Shown here one piece after another: positions 52,349 to 61,273 of a stretch of DNA of 64,000 nucleotides. How positions within the stretch are numbered: position 1 is the stretch's first letter; the number at the start of each line of letters is the position of its first letter. Location of the stretch: positions 21,474-85,473 of the forward strand of contig NZ_WTWX01000002.1 of assembly GCF_009870785.1 (NCBI RefSeq), read 5' to 3'. The notes below the pieces were generated by a model. It searched no databases and was not told the DNA's origin. It saw nothing but the letters and a program-made list of their open reading frames with translations. The position numbers and the translations under genes are program-made. The DNA comes from Paenibacillus sp. An7. Its GTDB lineage: Bacteria > Bacillota > Bacilli > Paenibacillales > Paenibacillaceae.

Positions 52349-53095
52349 GTGCTCAGTATCAGAACCATTGTTATCAGTGATTTACATGGGTGTTATAACG
52401 AATTTAACGCCTTACTCCACAAAGTAAAATATCAACCCGAGCAAGATCAGCTTATACTATTAGGAGATTACGTCGATCGCGGCCCGCGCAGCAAAGAGGT
52501 CGTTGACCAAATTATGACACTTCACCGTGATCACGGGGTCATCGTTCTCAAAGGCAATCATGATCAACTGTTTCTCGATGCGATACTAAAGGATGAAGAT
52601 GCTCGGTGGATTAGAAATGGTGCTCGTCAAACGTTAGCCAGTTACTGTGATTTATCCTATGCTAATGAAGAGCTGAATCAGGAAACTTATGAACAAGCAA
52701 AAACTTATATTAAAACTCATTTCTCCCACCATTTAGAATTTCTTTCTTCCTTGCCTTTATATTATGAAAACGCTACCCATATCTTTGTACATGCAGGCAT
52801 CAATCCTTTTTATGCTAATTTTAAGGAGCAACCCGAAGATGATTTTATATGGATTAGAGAGATGTTTCATGATCAGGCCACGAATCTCGACAAAATCGTT
52901 GTCTTTGGTCATACGCCTACCGTCCATTTACACGAGCGGGCTGATATTTGGTTTCAGGACGATAAAATTGGAATTGATGGCGCCTGTGCTTATGGAAAAC
53001 AATTAAATGCATTAGAAATTAGAGAAGATGGCAGCTGCCATGTTTATTCAATCCCTGCAGGGACCGTAGCGGTCAGCAGTGAAACGACTACATAA
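52349..53095 (+). CDS. PPP-family metallophosphatase
   Basis: Serine/threonine- or diadenosine-tetraphosphatase-like metallophosphatase (about 248 aa). The metal motifs are all present: SDLHGCYNEF, LLGDYVDRGP, LKGNHDQLFLD, FVHAGINPF and VVFGHTPTVHL. The start is doubtful. The family N-terminus should be M-R-T-I-V-I-S-D, and the codon at that place (52358) is ATC, 8 nt after AAAGGAG. GTG at 52349, given here, lies directly on the ribosome site; a TTG at 52310 has none. A TATAAT at 52296-52301 could be its -10 box. Monocistronic. Confidence 0.88.
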   Translation: MLSIRTIVISDLHGCYNEFNALLHKVKYQPEQDQLILLGDYVDRGPRSKEVVDQIMTLHRDHGVIVLKGNHDQLFLDAILKDEDARWIRNGARQTLASYCDLSYANEELNQETYEQAKTYIKTHFSHHLEFLSSLPLYYENATHIFVHAGINPFYANFKEQPEDDFIWIREMFHDQATNLDKIVVFGHTPTVHLHERADIWFQDDKIGIDGACAYGKQLNALEIREDGSCHVYSIPAGTVAVSSETTT

Positions 53096-53178
53096 ATTAA
53101 GGAAATGAAATTTATATATAACTCTTAGTAATGAGTAACATGCGAAAATAGACTTTTCCTTCTCACCTTCTGTTATAA

Positions 53179-53233
53179 AGAATTCATATTCGGGTATTAA
53201 TCTAATAATACAAGGTACATAGAATTCAAATTC
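53179..53233. repeat. Paired GAAT-N4-ATTC repeats before P450 gene
   Basis: AGAATTCATATTC at 53179-53191 and AGAATTCAAATTC at 53221-53233, one mismatch apart and 42 bp (four helix turns) from start to start. Each contains the small palindrome GAAT-N4-ATTC. The second copy abuts the AGGAGG site of the P450 gene, so a protein bound there would block expression. Confidence 0.6.
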
Positions 53234-53250
53234 AGGAGGTGTCATATCTA

Positions 53251-54507
53251 ATGGAAGAAACAAGATCATTTCCTAAAGAAGAAGGATTAGATAATACGCT
53301 AAACGTTCTCAAAGAAGGTTATTTATATATCACAAACCGTTCGATTGGATTTCAATCTAATCTGTTTGAGACACGGCTGCTTGGGGAAAAAGCAATCTGC
53401 ATGCGCGGAGAAGAAGCAGCTCAGCTTTTTTATGACAACGAGAAATTTATTAGGGAGGGTGCAGCTCCCAAGCGAGTATTAAAAACACTTTTTGGTGAGA
53501 ACGGTGTGCAAACCTTAGATGGAGAAGAACACCATCACCGGAAAGCAATGTTCATGTCTCTTATGTCTCGGGAAGGTCTGCAGAAAATAAGAGAGATTGC
53601 GAGCAAACATTGGGGCCTTGCCGTGGGCCGCTGGGAAACTAAAAAAGAAATCGAAATCTATGAGGAATCACAGCAACTTTTGTGCCGTATTGCCTGTGAA
53701 TGGGCAGGTGTCCCTCTATCAATGGATGAAGTGAAAGAAAAAAGTGAATGGCTCGGTGCCATGATCGAAGCAACTGCCGCGATAGGCGTAGCGCATATGA
53801 AGGGTAAACGAGCACGTTCCAAAGCAGAGAAATGGATAACCGGTCTTGTGGAAGAGGTACGAGAAGGCAAGATTCATCCAGCAGAAGATTCCGCGCTCTA
53901 CGCCTTCTCATGGCATCGTGACTTAAAGGGAGAGCTGCTCGATCCGGAGACGGCATCGGTTGAAGTTCTTAATATCATTCGGCCCATTGTAGCAGTCTCC
54001 ATCTATATTACTTTTACAGCTTTAGCTGTGATTCAGCAACCGGAAGAACGTGAAAAACTAGCCTCCGGTGATGAAACTTACTCACAAAACTTTGTGCAGG
54101 AAGTCCGCCGTTTTTATCCATTCTTCCCTTTTAGCGGAGCAAGAGTGAAGGAAGATTTCACATGGCAAGGCTATGAATTTAAGGAGGGTGAACTTACACT
54201 ACTCGACCTGTATGGTACCAATCACCATCCTGATTTGTGGGATCAGCCGGAACAGTTTAGACCGGATCGTTTTAAAGACTGGAGAGGAACCCCGTTTAAT
54301 TTCATCCCGCAAGGCGGCGGTGATTACGATACAGGACATCGCTGTGCTGGGGAGTTTATTACGATTGAGATTATGAAGGAAAGCCTTGATTATCTTGCGA
54401 ACAAAATGAGTTATGTGATCCCAGAACAAGACTTCAGTTATAGCTTTAACGACATTCCATCACTACCACACAGCAACATTGTGCTTCAAAATGTAAGATC
54501 GAAATAA
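53251..54507 (+). CDS. cypC: Cytochrome P450 peroxygenase, CYP152-like
   Basis: Heme enzyme of 418 aa that probably hydroxylates fatty acids with hydrogen peroxide, like B. subtilis YbdT (CYP152A1). The axial Cys365 is in QGGGDYDTGHRCAGEFITIE, matching the family position. In the I helix the usual acid-alcohol pair is replaced by Arg-Pro (NIIRPIVAVSIYITF), the hallmark of CYP152 peroxygenases. No redox partner gene is near. ATG at 53251 follows AGGAGG; four extra codons (VSYL) upstream are unsupported. Two inverted repeats precede it and a 16-bp terminator follows. Confidence 0.95.
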   Translation: MEETRSFPKEEGLDNTLNVLKEGYLYITNRSIGFQSNLFETRLLGEKAICMRGEEAAQLFYDNEKFIREGAAPKRVLKTLFGENGVQTLDGEEHHHRKAMFMSLMSREGLQKIREIASKHWGLAVGRWETKKEIEIYEESQQLLCRIACEWAGVPLSMDEVKEKSEWLGAMIEATAAIGVAHMKGKRARSKAEKWITGLVEEVREGKIHPAEDSALYAFSWHRDLKGELLDPETASVEVLNIIRPIVAVSIYITFTALAVIQQPEEREKLASGDETYSQNFVQEVRRFYPFFPFSGARVKEDFTWQGYEFKEGELTLLDLYGTNHHPDLWDQPEQFRPDRFKDWRGTPFNFIPQGGGDYDTGHRCAGEFITIEIMKESLDYLANKMSYVIPEQDFSYSFNDIPSLPHSNIVLQNVRSK

Positions 54508-54544
54508 AATTTGTTTAATCTAGCTGAAAGAATAATGTCATTAC

Positions 54545-54582
54545 AAAGAGGAATCAGAATTCATTCTGATTCCTCTTTTTTT
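54545..54582 (+). terminator. Terminator after P450 gene
   Basis: Perfect 16-bp stem AAAGAGGAATCAGAAT / ATTCTGATTCCTCTTT with a 2-nt loop and a following run of T. Confidence 0.9.
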
Positions 54583-54604
54583 GACTTTCTACTGAGGTTA
54601 CTTA

Positions 54605-55021
54605 CTAATTTGAATTCGTGTCGTTTGGTAACAATTCTTCCGTTAAAAATTCCTTTACTCTGCTTAGATAGGGAGTTTCTAATACAATTCCTTCAGCATC
54701 CATGACCAAATACACGGGAAAATCCTTAATACCAAGTACCTTGGCCCATTTCTTATAAGGTTCTATGTCTTGATTCCAAAATTGAATTTTATTAATGGTA
54801 TCTAGAAAAATAGGATGAGAGTTATGAAAGATATTTAATTCATTTGTTTCCGTCATGGGCAAGCTATCCTCGTAAAACAAATGCACAGCATACTTTTCTT
54901 GCCCGGAAGGTTCTAAATGATTCATAACATCTTGTCTACTTGGACCGCCACAACCTGATATTAAGAATAGGCAGGTAATCACGGTCAGAATAAAAAAACT
55001 ACGCTTTGAAAAAAAGTTCAT
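54605..55021 (-). CDS. Lipoprotein of unknown function, 138 aa
   Basis: Lipobox ISGC near residue 23 after a hydrophobic signal. The mature part contains DIEPYKKWAKVLGIKDFPVYLVMDAEGIVL, given here only by its edges DIEPYKKW and FPVYLVMDAEGIVL. The cis-Pro-like FPVYLV followed by a strand suggests a thioredoxin-like fold without the CXXC. The start is the ATG at 55021, 6 nt after GAGGAT; a start four codons earlier is less well placed. Convergent with the P450 gene. Confidence 0.75.
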   Translation of the reverse strand: MNFFSKRSFFILTVITCLFLISGCGGPSRQDVMNHLEPSGQEKYAVHLFYEDSLPMTETNELNIFHNSHPIFLDTINKIQFWNQDIEPYKKWAKVLGIKDFPVYLVMDAEGIVLETPYLSRVKEFLTEELLPNDTNSN

Positions 55022-55092
55022 ACATATCCTCATTTCTGATACTCTCTAGTTATATGTAAAGCTTTAATTAGCATCTCACGAAAAATGAACTT

Positions 55093-55710
55093 CTACTTAT
55101 TTTCCGAAGATGTCTCTTTTTCTGAATATGGATCTACCTTTACTTGTCTACGTATGCTCAGATCCACCACTTCTTTATGGATCTTTCCACTTTCGTCATC
55201 CCATATAATTTCAGCAAAAGTAGACTCATAGGCGGTCTCATCCTTTTTTAACTCGTCATAAGAATACTCATGAATGTTAGTGCCGAGGTTTTTTGCATTT
55301 TCTAAAATATTTAGAGGGTTGTCTACCGTTCTGCTGTTGCTGACTAGATGATACTCCCGCGAAAAAACTCCCTCTTTCTCTTGTCCCTCATTTATTTCGT
55401 AGAAACTAATTTCAAAATTCCGTGTTTGAGCCAGATCGCTTGGATCTCCTGTGTACGTAAGCTCTGCATTACCTCTTAGGATTTGTCCATTGCTGATTAA
55501 GATCATATAGTCCTGGACCTCCCACCGTTCTCCAACGCCATTCATTAAATACAGTTCTGTCTTTTCTATGGGGATCATCTGGGCTGTGGTATGAATCTCC
55601 GTCTCCTTCTCGTTTTTTGAGTTACTAGAAGATAGAACAAGGAAGACACCGATCACAACAAGTAACACACCCACGCCTATTTTTAGTTTGCGAGCCGCTT
55701 GTATCCTCAT
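55093..55710 (-). CDS. Membrane-anchored protein of unknown function, 205 aa
   Basis: Signal anchor at about residues 10-27 (IGVGVLLVVIGVFLVL) and an outer domain of mixed strands and acidic loops. No motif recognised; the repeated use of ELYLMNG and FEISFYEIN suggests a beta-sandwich. The ATG at 55710 follows AAAGGAAG; longer frames (starts 10 or 19 codons earlier) lack a ribosome site. It is followed 70 bp later by the 138-aa lipoprotein gene on the same strand. Confidence 0.72.
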   Translation of the reverse strand: MRIQAARKLKIGVGVLLVVIGVFLVLSSSNSKNEKETEIHTTAQMIPIEKTELYLMNGVGERWEVQDYMILISNGQILRGNAELTYTGDPSDLAQTRNFEISFYEINEGQEKEGVFSREYHLVSNSRTVDNPLNILENAKNLGTNIHEYSYDELKKDETAYESTFAEIIWDDESGKIHKEVVDLSIRRQVKVDPYSEKETSSENK

Positions 55711-55923
55711 CTCTCTACTTCCTTTCCGGGCCTCCATACTGCACCGCCGCAAGGTGTAAACCCACATTCTTTATAAAAGGACTCATGTTGCTCGCTGTAA
55801 TTTGACAGTCACAATAGAAATTCCTTAATAAATTAGTTATAGACTCTCTTTTAATATTTGTTATATAATTCCAATAATAATATTAGCTTGGTTATATTCA
55901 TGAATAGTAAAGGAGTTTTCCCC

Positions 55924-56151
55924 ATGATCATGATCGTCTTGCTTTGTATTGCCCTGTTATTCTGTGTCTTGCTCATTTTCCGAATGGGAAGCCAGCATTA
56001 TTTGAAGTATTTTTCTTTACTCGTGTTGTTCACTTCTACAATCCTTTCTTTACAAGCCGGTCATTGGAGAGATCCACTTACTATCGTTCAAATCATCTCG
56101 ATGCTTAGTTATTTCTACGCTGTGGCTGTCCAGAAGGAAAGTGAAAATTAA
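55924..56151 (+). CDS. Small membrane protein, 75 aa
   Basis: Two transmembrane segments (about 1-20 and 29-45) plus a hydrophobic C-terminal part. The ATG at 55924 (MIMIVLL) follows AAAGGAG by 8 nt; the longer frame upstream is unlikely. It ends 9 bp before the convergent lipoprotein gene. No family recognised. Confidence 0.68.
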   Translation: MIMIVLLCIALLFCVLLIFRMGSQHYLKYFSLLVLFTSTILSLQAGHWRDPLTIVQIISMLSYFYAVAVQKESEN

Positions 56152-56160
56152 GAATAGGGT

Positions 56161-56580
56161 TTACGGTGTACTGAATTCACGCTCGAATAGTAACCGAATT
56201 TGACCTGTAAAAAGCTCGTTTGTTTCATAATAAACATCTTCTATGGATTGCGGACTAAACCAAAGTTTTCTATCTTCACCTTCGTAGAATCCGATCACAT
56301 ACATCCCGCCGACACTTCCCTCCTGATTCTCTTCTGGAATGAGTACCACATCGTTTAAACCTCCAATCCATAGACGGATCTCAACCGGATCATCCAGCCA
56401 TTTCGTTCTACCCGTTGCTCTATCAAGCAGTTCTACTCTGTCCACCTTTGTTATATCACCTGGGTAAATCTCGGATAATGTTGTCCTCTGAAGATCAGGA
56501 CGAGAAGAAGTACAGCCTTGTATAAACACAGCACATAGGAAACATACGAATAAAAGTAGAAAACCACCTGATCTCCGCAT
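56161..56580 (-). CDS. Lipoprotein of unknown function, 139 aa
   Basis: Basic N-terminus, hydrophobic signal and lipobox IQGC. The mature domain has a strand-rich pattern (KVDRVELLDRATGRTKWLDD, MYVIGFYEGEDRKLWFSPQS) that recalls small secreted beta-proteins. The ATG at 56580 follows GAAGGAAGG; a GTG eight codons earlier is possible. It is 80 bp downstream of vanW. Confidence 0.72.
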   Translation of the reverse strand: MRRSGGFLLLFVCFLCAVFIQGCTSSRPDLQRTTLSEIYPGDITKVDRVELLDRATGRTKWLDDPVEIRLWIGGLNDVVLIPEENQEGSVGGMYVIGFYEGEDRKLWFSPQSIEDVYYETNELFTGQIRLLFEREFSTP

Positions 56581-56661
56581 TCTGTCCTTCCTTCTCACGC
56601 TCAACCTCCTACCTATTAGTCCTTATAGCTGGAGCATTGCATTCAGCCCTTCAAGGTGATC

Positions 56662-57492
56662 CTAAGCTTGCCCCTGCTGTTCATTCACCTCATTCTCCGA
56701 TTTCAAAAATGGCTGATACATCATCAGCGCATGATTCTCTGTAATATACTGATCATCAATCAGTTCCTCCTGCTGATTCCATACACGCCGGTATAGCAGG
56801 TTATGTCTCATATGTCCTCCCCAGTGTTCCTGGGTAATCCGATGCTCCTTCTCATACACTTCATAGGTCAGCTCCTGTGGAACTACACTATTCCATGAAC
56901 CGATTAGAAATTCATCTGTGATTTGTAGAGTAAGCTGGTACGGCCGGTCAGTGGGATTGGTAATTCTCAAATCGAGATAGTTATAGGCGCAGGTTGCTCC
57001 ACTTCCAAATGGCTGACTGCGACCTGAATCGGGAAATACGTCATAGCTATGTCGATGCCTCTCCGTTATCTGCAGAGGGGTATGTAAAGTAATCCAGTAG
57101 AGGAGATTAGACAACTGACACAGCCCGCCCCCAATTCCGGGTTTAAAGCCACCATAGAACAAAACCATTCCTTCCACATATCCCTTTCTGCGGTTAGGAT
57201 TTCCGATTAGCTTCCAATAAGAAAATGTTTCCCCAGGCTGAATGATAATTCCATTCAAACGTTTCATCGCAATCTTCAAATTGATGATCTTGTTATGCTG
57301 CAGCCACATATCTACATCCTTTAACTTTCGTAAGAGCGGAGTCTTATGGGATGCAACTTTATATGGCAATACGGTACTGCTTTGTTTTTGAGCGAAACGA
57401 GTTCCTCCAAAATACCACTCTACATATCGTCTACTGCGATAATAGGCCGTTCCGAGCTTAATACGGAGTTTAGACCTTTTGATCGGCTTCAT
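56662..57492 (-). CDS. VanW-family protein
   Basis: A 276-aa protein of the VanW family, named for a gene in the vanB cluster but common in Bacillota with no proven role. The family core reads IIQPGETFSYWKLIGNPNRR, then GGFKPGIGGGLCQLSNLLYW and ATCAYNYLDLRI. No signal peptide is evident. AAAGGGGG precedes the ATG. It is followed by several lipoprotein genes and preceded by two small membrane-protein genes on the same strand. A cell-envelope role is inferred only. Confidence 0.92.
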   Translation of the reverse strand: MKPIKRSKLRIKLGTAYYRSRRYVEWYFGGTRFAQKQSSTVLPYKVASHKTPLLRKLKDVDMWLQHNKIINLKIAMKRLNGIIIQPGETFSYWKLIGNPNRRKGYVEGMVLFYGGFKPGIGGGLCQLSNLLYWITLHTPLQITERHRHSYDVFPDSGRSQPFGSGATCAYNYLDLRITNPTDRPYQLTLQITDEFLIGSWNSVVPQELTYEVYEKEHRITQEHWGGHMRHNLLYRRVWNQQEELIDDQYITENHALMMYQPFLKSENEVNEQQGQA

Positions 57493-57510
57493 GATATCTT
57501 CCCCCTTTCA

Positions 57511-57843
57511 TTAATTTCTTTCAAAAAAAGTTCCGAGTATCCCTACCGTGCTAATCTCATATACTAATTCGTTATAATCCATATCGTAATATTCCATATC
57601 TTTTATTGTGAAAAACAAAGCATTTCGAATATGTCCTGTTTCATACATTTGTTTCCCATCTTTAACAAAAGTTCTTCCATCCATATAATCGTACTCTTCG
57701 AGTGTAATTCCATATTCTCGCTCCAGCCAACCATAGTACCTGCCTTCAGCCGGATTGAGCAACACAAAGACTAACATGATCATACTGAGCGTCAGGAGCC
57801 ACCTTTTAAGAGTACTATGCTTGCGATTAGAACCATTTACCAC
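57511..57843 (-). CDS. Membrane-anchored protein of unknown function, 110 aa
   Basis: One hydrophobic anchor (about 13-30) with a Tyr/Asp/Glu-rich outer part (YYGWLEREYGITLEEYDYMD). The frame starts with GTG (MVNGSN) 8 nt after AGAGGA. Downstream vanW is 18 bp away, so co-transcription is likely. No family recognised. Confidence 0.72.
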   Translation of the reverse strand: MVNGSNRKHSTLKRWLLTLSMIMLVFVLLNPAEGRYYGWLEREYGITLEEYDYMDGRTFVKDGKQMYETGHIRNALFFTIKDMEYYDMDYNELVYEISTVGILGTFFERN

Positions 57844-57867
57844 GATGAAAATCCTCTCTTTTGATGA

Positions 57868-58263
57868 TTATCTTCGTACAACCTCTGTACCGGCAATGAG
57901 ATCATGAATGGAACGTTTATCTTTACGAAAAATGACAAAACATCCACTGACCATCTGAAGTATTCCTAATGTAACAGCGTATACTAGCGTACCTACAAAG
58001 ATTCGCAGAAACATGTTCCATAAGGTTGGAGGCAATTCATCCTTTACTCTTCGAATCTTAATGCCACATATATACTTGCCTGCCGTAAAACCATTCCAAA
58101 ATACGGGTAGTAACAAGAAATATAGAATGATTACCACTTCTGTAGCTACATTTTCTACCGATCCAGTAATCAAACTCATTGGAATGGTAAGAAGTAGTGA
58201 ATCTATGAAGAACGCTCCCAAGCGTCTCCAAAATCCCCCAGGTTTACCTGTTGCCACACTCAT
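57868..58263 (-). CDS. RDD-family membrane protein
   Basis: Small membrane protein (131 aa) of the RDD family: GFWRRLGAFFIDSLLL carries the conserved Arg and Asp of the first helix, and GFTAGKYICGIKIRR that of the second region. Three transmembrane helices. GGAGA lies 9 nt before the ATG at 58263; an in-frame GTG three codons earlier overlaps that site. Lies 24 bp upstream of the 110-aa gene. Function unknown; some relatives affect sodium or peptide resistance. Confidence 0.85.
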   Translation of the reverse strand: MSVATGKPGGFWRRLGAFFIDSLLLTIPMSLITGSVENVATEVVIILYFLLLPVFWNGFTAGKYICGIKIRRVKDELPPTLWNMFLRIFVGTLVYAVTLGILQMVSGCFVIFRKDKRSIHDLIAGTEVVRR

Positions 58264-58385
58264 GTCACTCACTCTCCGCTCTATTTTGTTTTCTCTTTTA
58301 TGATTAGCTCATATGTAATAACAACAATAGAGCGGGCGTAGTTACTTCTTCAATGATAAAAAACGTGATTATCTTACAGACTGCT

Positions 58386-59585
58386 CTACTCGCTGCACTT
58401 TCCTGCTTTATACGTACGAAGGACCTTGAACCGCTCCCCATCCCAGGAAGCCAGGAGTACATCCGCTGGGGCACCTACCTCCATTCCACGTGCTGAAGAC
58501 AAGCCCATCTTGGAAGACGGAATTACCGAAGCCATATCCCAGGCACGTTCTAAACTGCAGATCCCGCTTCTTGCAAGTTGTTCGATCCCTCTAGTCAGCA
58601 GCTGTGCAGAGCCAGCAAGCAGTTCAGGGGACTCGGCTAGATGTAGTCTGCCTTCGGGAGTAAGGACCACTTTGCCCCCAACAGGTGTATCGTAGTACCC
58701 TGGCGGCATTCCGCAGAGGGCAACGGCATCACTTACGAGCAGCGCCTGATCTCCTTTTACCTTCAGGGCTACTTTAAGCACTTCCTCTGGAAGATGAAAT
58801 CCATCCGCAATGAGACAACATGATAATTCCTCTGCTGCGAGCTGAGCCCATAGGACATTCGGATGACGAGGAAGCTCTGCTTGTATACCATTACCAAAAT
58901 GGGTTGACATCGATGCTCCAGCGGCAACCGCTGTCTTGATCTGTGAGGAGGTCACTGAGGTATGGCCAATGGAGACGGTAATTCCTGCAGCTACACAATG
59001 ACGGATAAAAGCTTCTGCATTCTCCCATTCTGGTGAGAGTGTAATTAGCTTAATTCTTCCTTCTGCAGCTTGTTGCCAGCGTGTAAATTCGTCAAAATCC
59101 GGCTTTCTCACCCACTTCAAAGCATGTGCTCCCCTAGCACCATCCTTAGGCGAGATATAAGGGCCTTCTACATGAACTCCGGATATCATGCTTGCCACTT
59201 CCAGATCTTCCGCGCAGGCTGTAGCTATAGTGCGAAGGGCTCGCTCAATATGTTCGGAACTCTCTGTAATTATTGTCGGATAATAGGATGTAACGCCCTG
59301 CTGCCGCAGTAACCTTGTTACCGACTTAACCGTTTCCGAAGTTAGATGCCGATGATTGAAGTCGTAGCCTTTGAATCCATTAATCTGAAGATCAACGAGT
59401 CCCGGACCGATCAGAGGCAGGTCCTCCTTCTCCTCACCAAAAGGATGGCTCCTCTCCTTACATTTTTCCTGTGTTATTGGTAAGACTTTGATTTCACTGA
59501 TCTTTCCATCTTCACAAAAGAGTCTGATTCTCTCCCCTGTCTTGTAGTGAATACCTTCCAAGACTGTACCGCTATACTTATTCAT
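58386..59585 (-). CDS. nagA: N-acetylglucosamine-6-phosphate deacetylase
   Basis: Removes acetate from GlcNAc-6-phosphate; partner of NagB encoded just upstream. Amidohydrolase barrel of 399 aa: the first metal motif is DLQINGFKGYDF, with Gln-x-Asn in place of His-x-His, as in E. coli NagA rather than the B. subtilis enzyme, then Glu in GVHVEGPYIS, His in SIGHTSVTS and STHFGNGI, and Asp in LVSDAVALC. The ATG at 59585 is 13 nt after AAAGGAA and 10 bp after the nagB stop. A start further up is open but would overlap nagB. No GntR-type regulator is visible. Confidence 0.95.
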   Translation of the reverse strand: MNKYSGTVLEGIHYKTGERIRLFCEDGKISEIKVLPITQEKCKERSHPFGEEKEDLPLIGPGLVDLQINGFKGYDFNHRHLTSETVKSVTRLLRQQGVTSYYPTIITESSEHIERALRTIATACAEDLEVASMISGVHVEGPYISPKDGARGAHALKWVRKPDFDEFTRWQQAAEGRIKLITLSPEWENAEAFIRHCVAAGITVSIGHTSVTSSQIKTAVAAGASMSTHFGNGIQAELPRHPNVLWAQLAAEELSCCLIADGFHLPEEVLKVALKVKGDQALLVSDAVALCGMPPGYYDTPVGGKVVLTPEGRLHLAESPELLAGSAQLLTRGIEQLARSGICSLERAWDMASVIPSSKMGLSSARGMEVGAPADVLLASWDGERFKVLRTYKAGKCSE

Positions 59586-59595
59586 AACTGAAGAA

Positions 59596-60390
59596 TCATT
59601 CCTTTCCAAGACCCAGCTCAGCATCATAGGATGCTTCATCTAGGAATAAAATCGCTCCTTGATGCGTTCGCAGTATAGAGGCGGGGCAACTTGGTTCTAT
59701 CGGTCCCGTTAAGGTTGCTGTAACGGCTGTTCGTTTGAGCGGGCCTGGAACCATACAGTAGATATATTTTCCGGATAGTAGTGCTGGAATAGTAAGGGTT
59801 AACGCATGGGTTGGAACGTGCTCAAGACTCGTAAAACATCCATCATTCACCTGTTGTTCACGGCATGCCTCATCCAGCTCTACACGTTTCATCCAGACGG
59901 GATCAGAAAAATCTGCGACTGGCGGATCGTTAAAAGCGATGTGTCCGTTCTCCCCAATCCCCATACAGACAATATCGATCGGAGAAGCAGTCAGCAGTTG
60001 CGTATACCGAATGCACTCTTCCTCTGCATCCTTAGATGGATTAATATAATGAACATTCCCAAGAGGAACACGATCAAACAAACCACGCTTTAAAAATAGA
60101 CCAAACCGCTGTGAAGCAGACTCCGGCAATCCTACATATTCATCCATATGAAAGGCATCAATCCGTTTCCAGTCGATTCCTTCCGCTTTTCCCAGCGCAT
60201 CCAAAAACTCATTTTGAGACGGAGCTGCAGCAAAAATCATGCGGACTCGCTCCTGCCTTTGAAGCAGGGTTCTCATCTGATCTGCCACAAGGACAGCTGC
60301 AGCAAGTCCCATCTGTTTGCGGTCCGCATACACCTGTACTTTTAAACTGTCACGAAAAAAAGTCATGCTTGATGTGGTTTGTTCCATCAT
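59596..60390 (-). CDS. nagB: Glucosamine-6-phosphate deaminase
   Basis: Converts GlcN-6-phosphate to fructose 6-phosphate and ammonia. NagB/GntP-type isomerase fold of 264 aa, with FHMDEYVGL, the catalytic GIGENGHIAFNDPP and HALTLTIPALLSG. GGAGG lies 5 nt before the first ATG (60390), 8 nt before a second. It forms an operon with nagA and is preceded by a hairpin terminator of the next gene. Induction control is not visible; no NagR-type palindrome was identified. Confidence 0.95.
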   Translation of the reverse strand: MMEQTTSSMTFFRDSLKVQVYADRKQMGLAAAVLVADQMRTLLQRQERVRMIFAAAPSQNEFLDALGKAEGIDWKRIDAFHMDEYVGLPESASQRFGLFLKRGLFDRVPLGNVHYINPSKDAEEECIRYTQLLTASPIDIVCMGIGENGHIAFNDPPVADFSDPVWMKRVELDEACREQQVNDGCFTSLEHVPTHALTLTIPALLSGKYIYCMVPGPLKRTAVTATLTGPIEPSCPASILRTHQGAILFLDEASYDAELGLGKE

Positions 60391-60531
60391 TCATTCCTCC
60401 TCTAAGAATCGTCCCTAACTCAAACTCTGTCCTTTATGATCTATTTACTTTATGACTTCATAATTACGTAAATGACGGGGTTCTTTGTTTTTCTTTCGTG
60501 ACTGGGGTACGACTATCCTGTATAAAATCGT

Positions 60532-60570
60532 AAAAAAAAGACCAAAAGCTTTATATCGCTCTTGGCCTTA
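60532..60570 (-). terminator. Terminator after YcxB-like gene
   Basis: AAGACCAAAAGC pairs with GCTCTTGGCCTT (two wobble or mismatch positions) around an 8-nt loop. On the minus strand it is followed by eight or so T. It starts inside the last codons of the gene ending at 60575 and runs past it. Confidence 0.75.
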
Positions 60571-60574
60571 TTTA

Positions 60575-61078
60575 TTAAGATATTTTCTTATGCGTATATT
60601 GTTGGAGCTGATGTACAAATGCCTGTTCTTGTTTATCGTCCGCAAAAGCACGTTTAGGAATGTTGATCGCCTGAACACTATTGACGAAAATATAAATATA
60701 TTCCTTATCAGATTTAATCGCTTCGATCTCTTTCCAGGAATACTCTAGATTATTATATTCAGTAGTTTCGTACACACCTTCTCCATTAAGTTCAATAGTA
60801 TGTTTACCGACCGTTCCCGCGTTTGTTTTTACAACCCTCATGACCTTGCGTTTGATCGAAAAAATCATATAAAACGCAGATAATGCAGTCACCAGGATTC
60901 CGATAATGATAGAATATGTCCATGAATAGTCCAGCACGAAACGGAGCAGTGCAATAATAATGGTCGGCAGGCTGATGAATGTGAGCATCAGCAGGTTTCG
61001 GTATTTCGGAATATGAAACATGACATACTTGTTCATATTCCAGTAATCCTCTTTTGTTAAATCAATCGTAATTTTCAT
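60575..61078 (-). CDS. YcxB-like membrane protein
   Basis: A 167-aa protein with two transmembrane segments (about 30-47 and 55-73) and a C-terminal PH-like domain (TIELNGEGVYETTEYNNLEY, then SWKEIEAIKSDKEYIYIFVN). This matches the YcxB family layout, of unknown role. The ribosome site AGAGGG is 13 nt before the ATG, rather far. Single-gene unit with its own terminator. Confidence 0.82.
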   Translation of the reverse strand: MKITIDLTKEDYWNMNKYVMFHIPKYRNLLMLTFISLPTIIIALLRFVLDYSWTYSIIIGILVTALSAFYMIFSIKRKVMRVVKTNAGTVGKHTIELNGEGVYETTEYNNLEYSWKEIEAIKSDKEYIYIFVNSVQAINIPKRAFADDKQEQAFVHQLQQYTHKKIS

Positions 61079-61273
61079 GAATACGGTGTATCCCTCTCTT
61101 TTCCTATATAGATATTCGTCGATCCTGTTCTTATCATACGGTACATCGCAGACCTAAACCACCGTTTTATTCTAATTCATTGCAAGAGCATATCTCACAA
61201 ATAAAAAAAATTCTTGTTGTATGTATCATTCTTACAGTGTGTTGATCACGCTGTGACGTGTAATCTACTTCCC

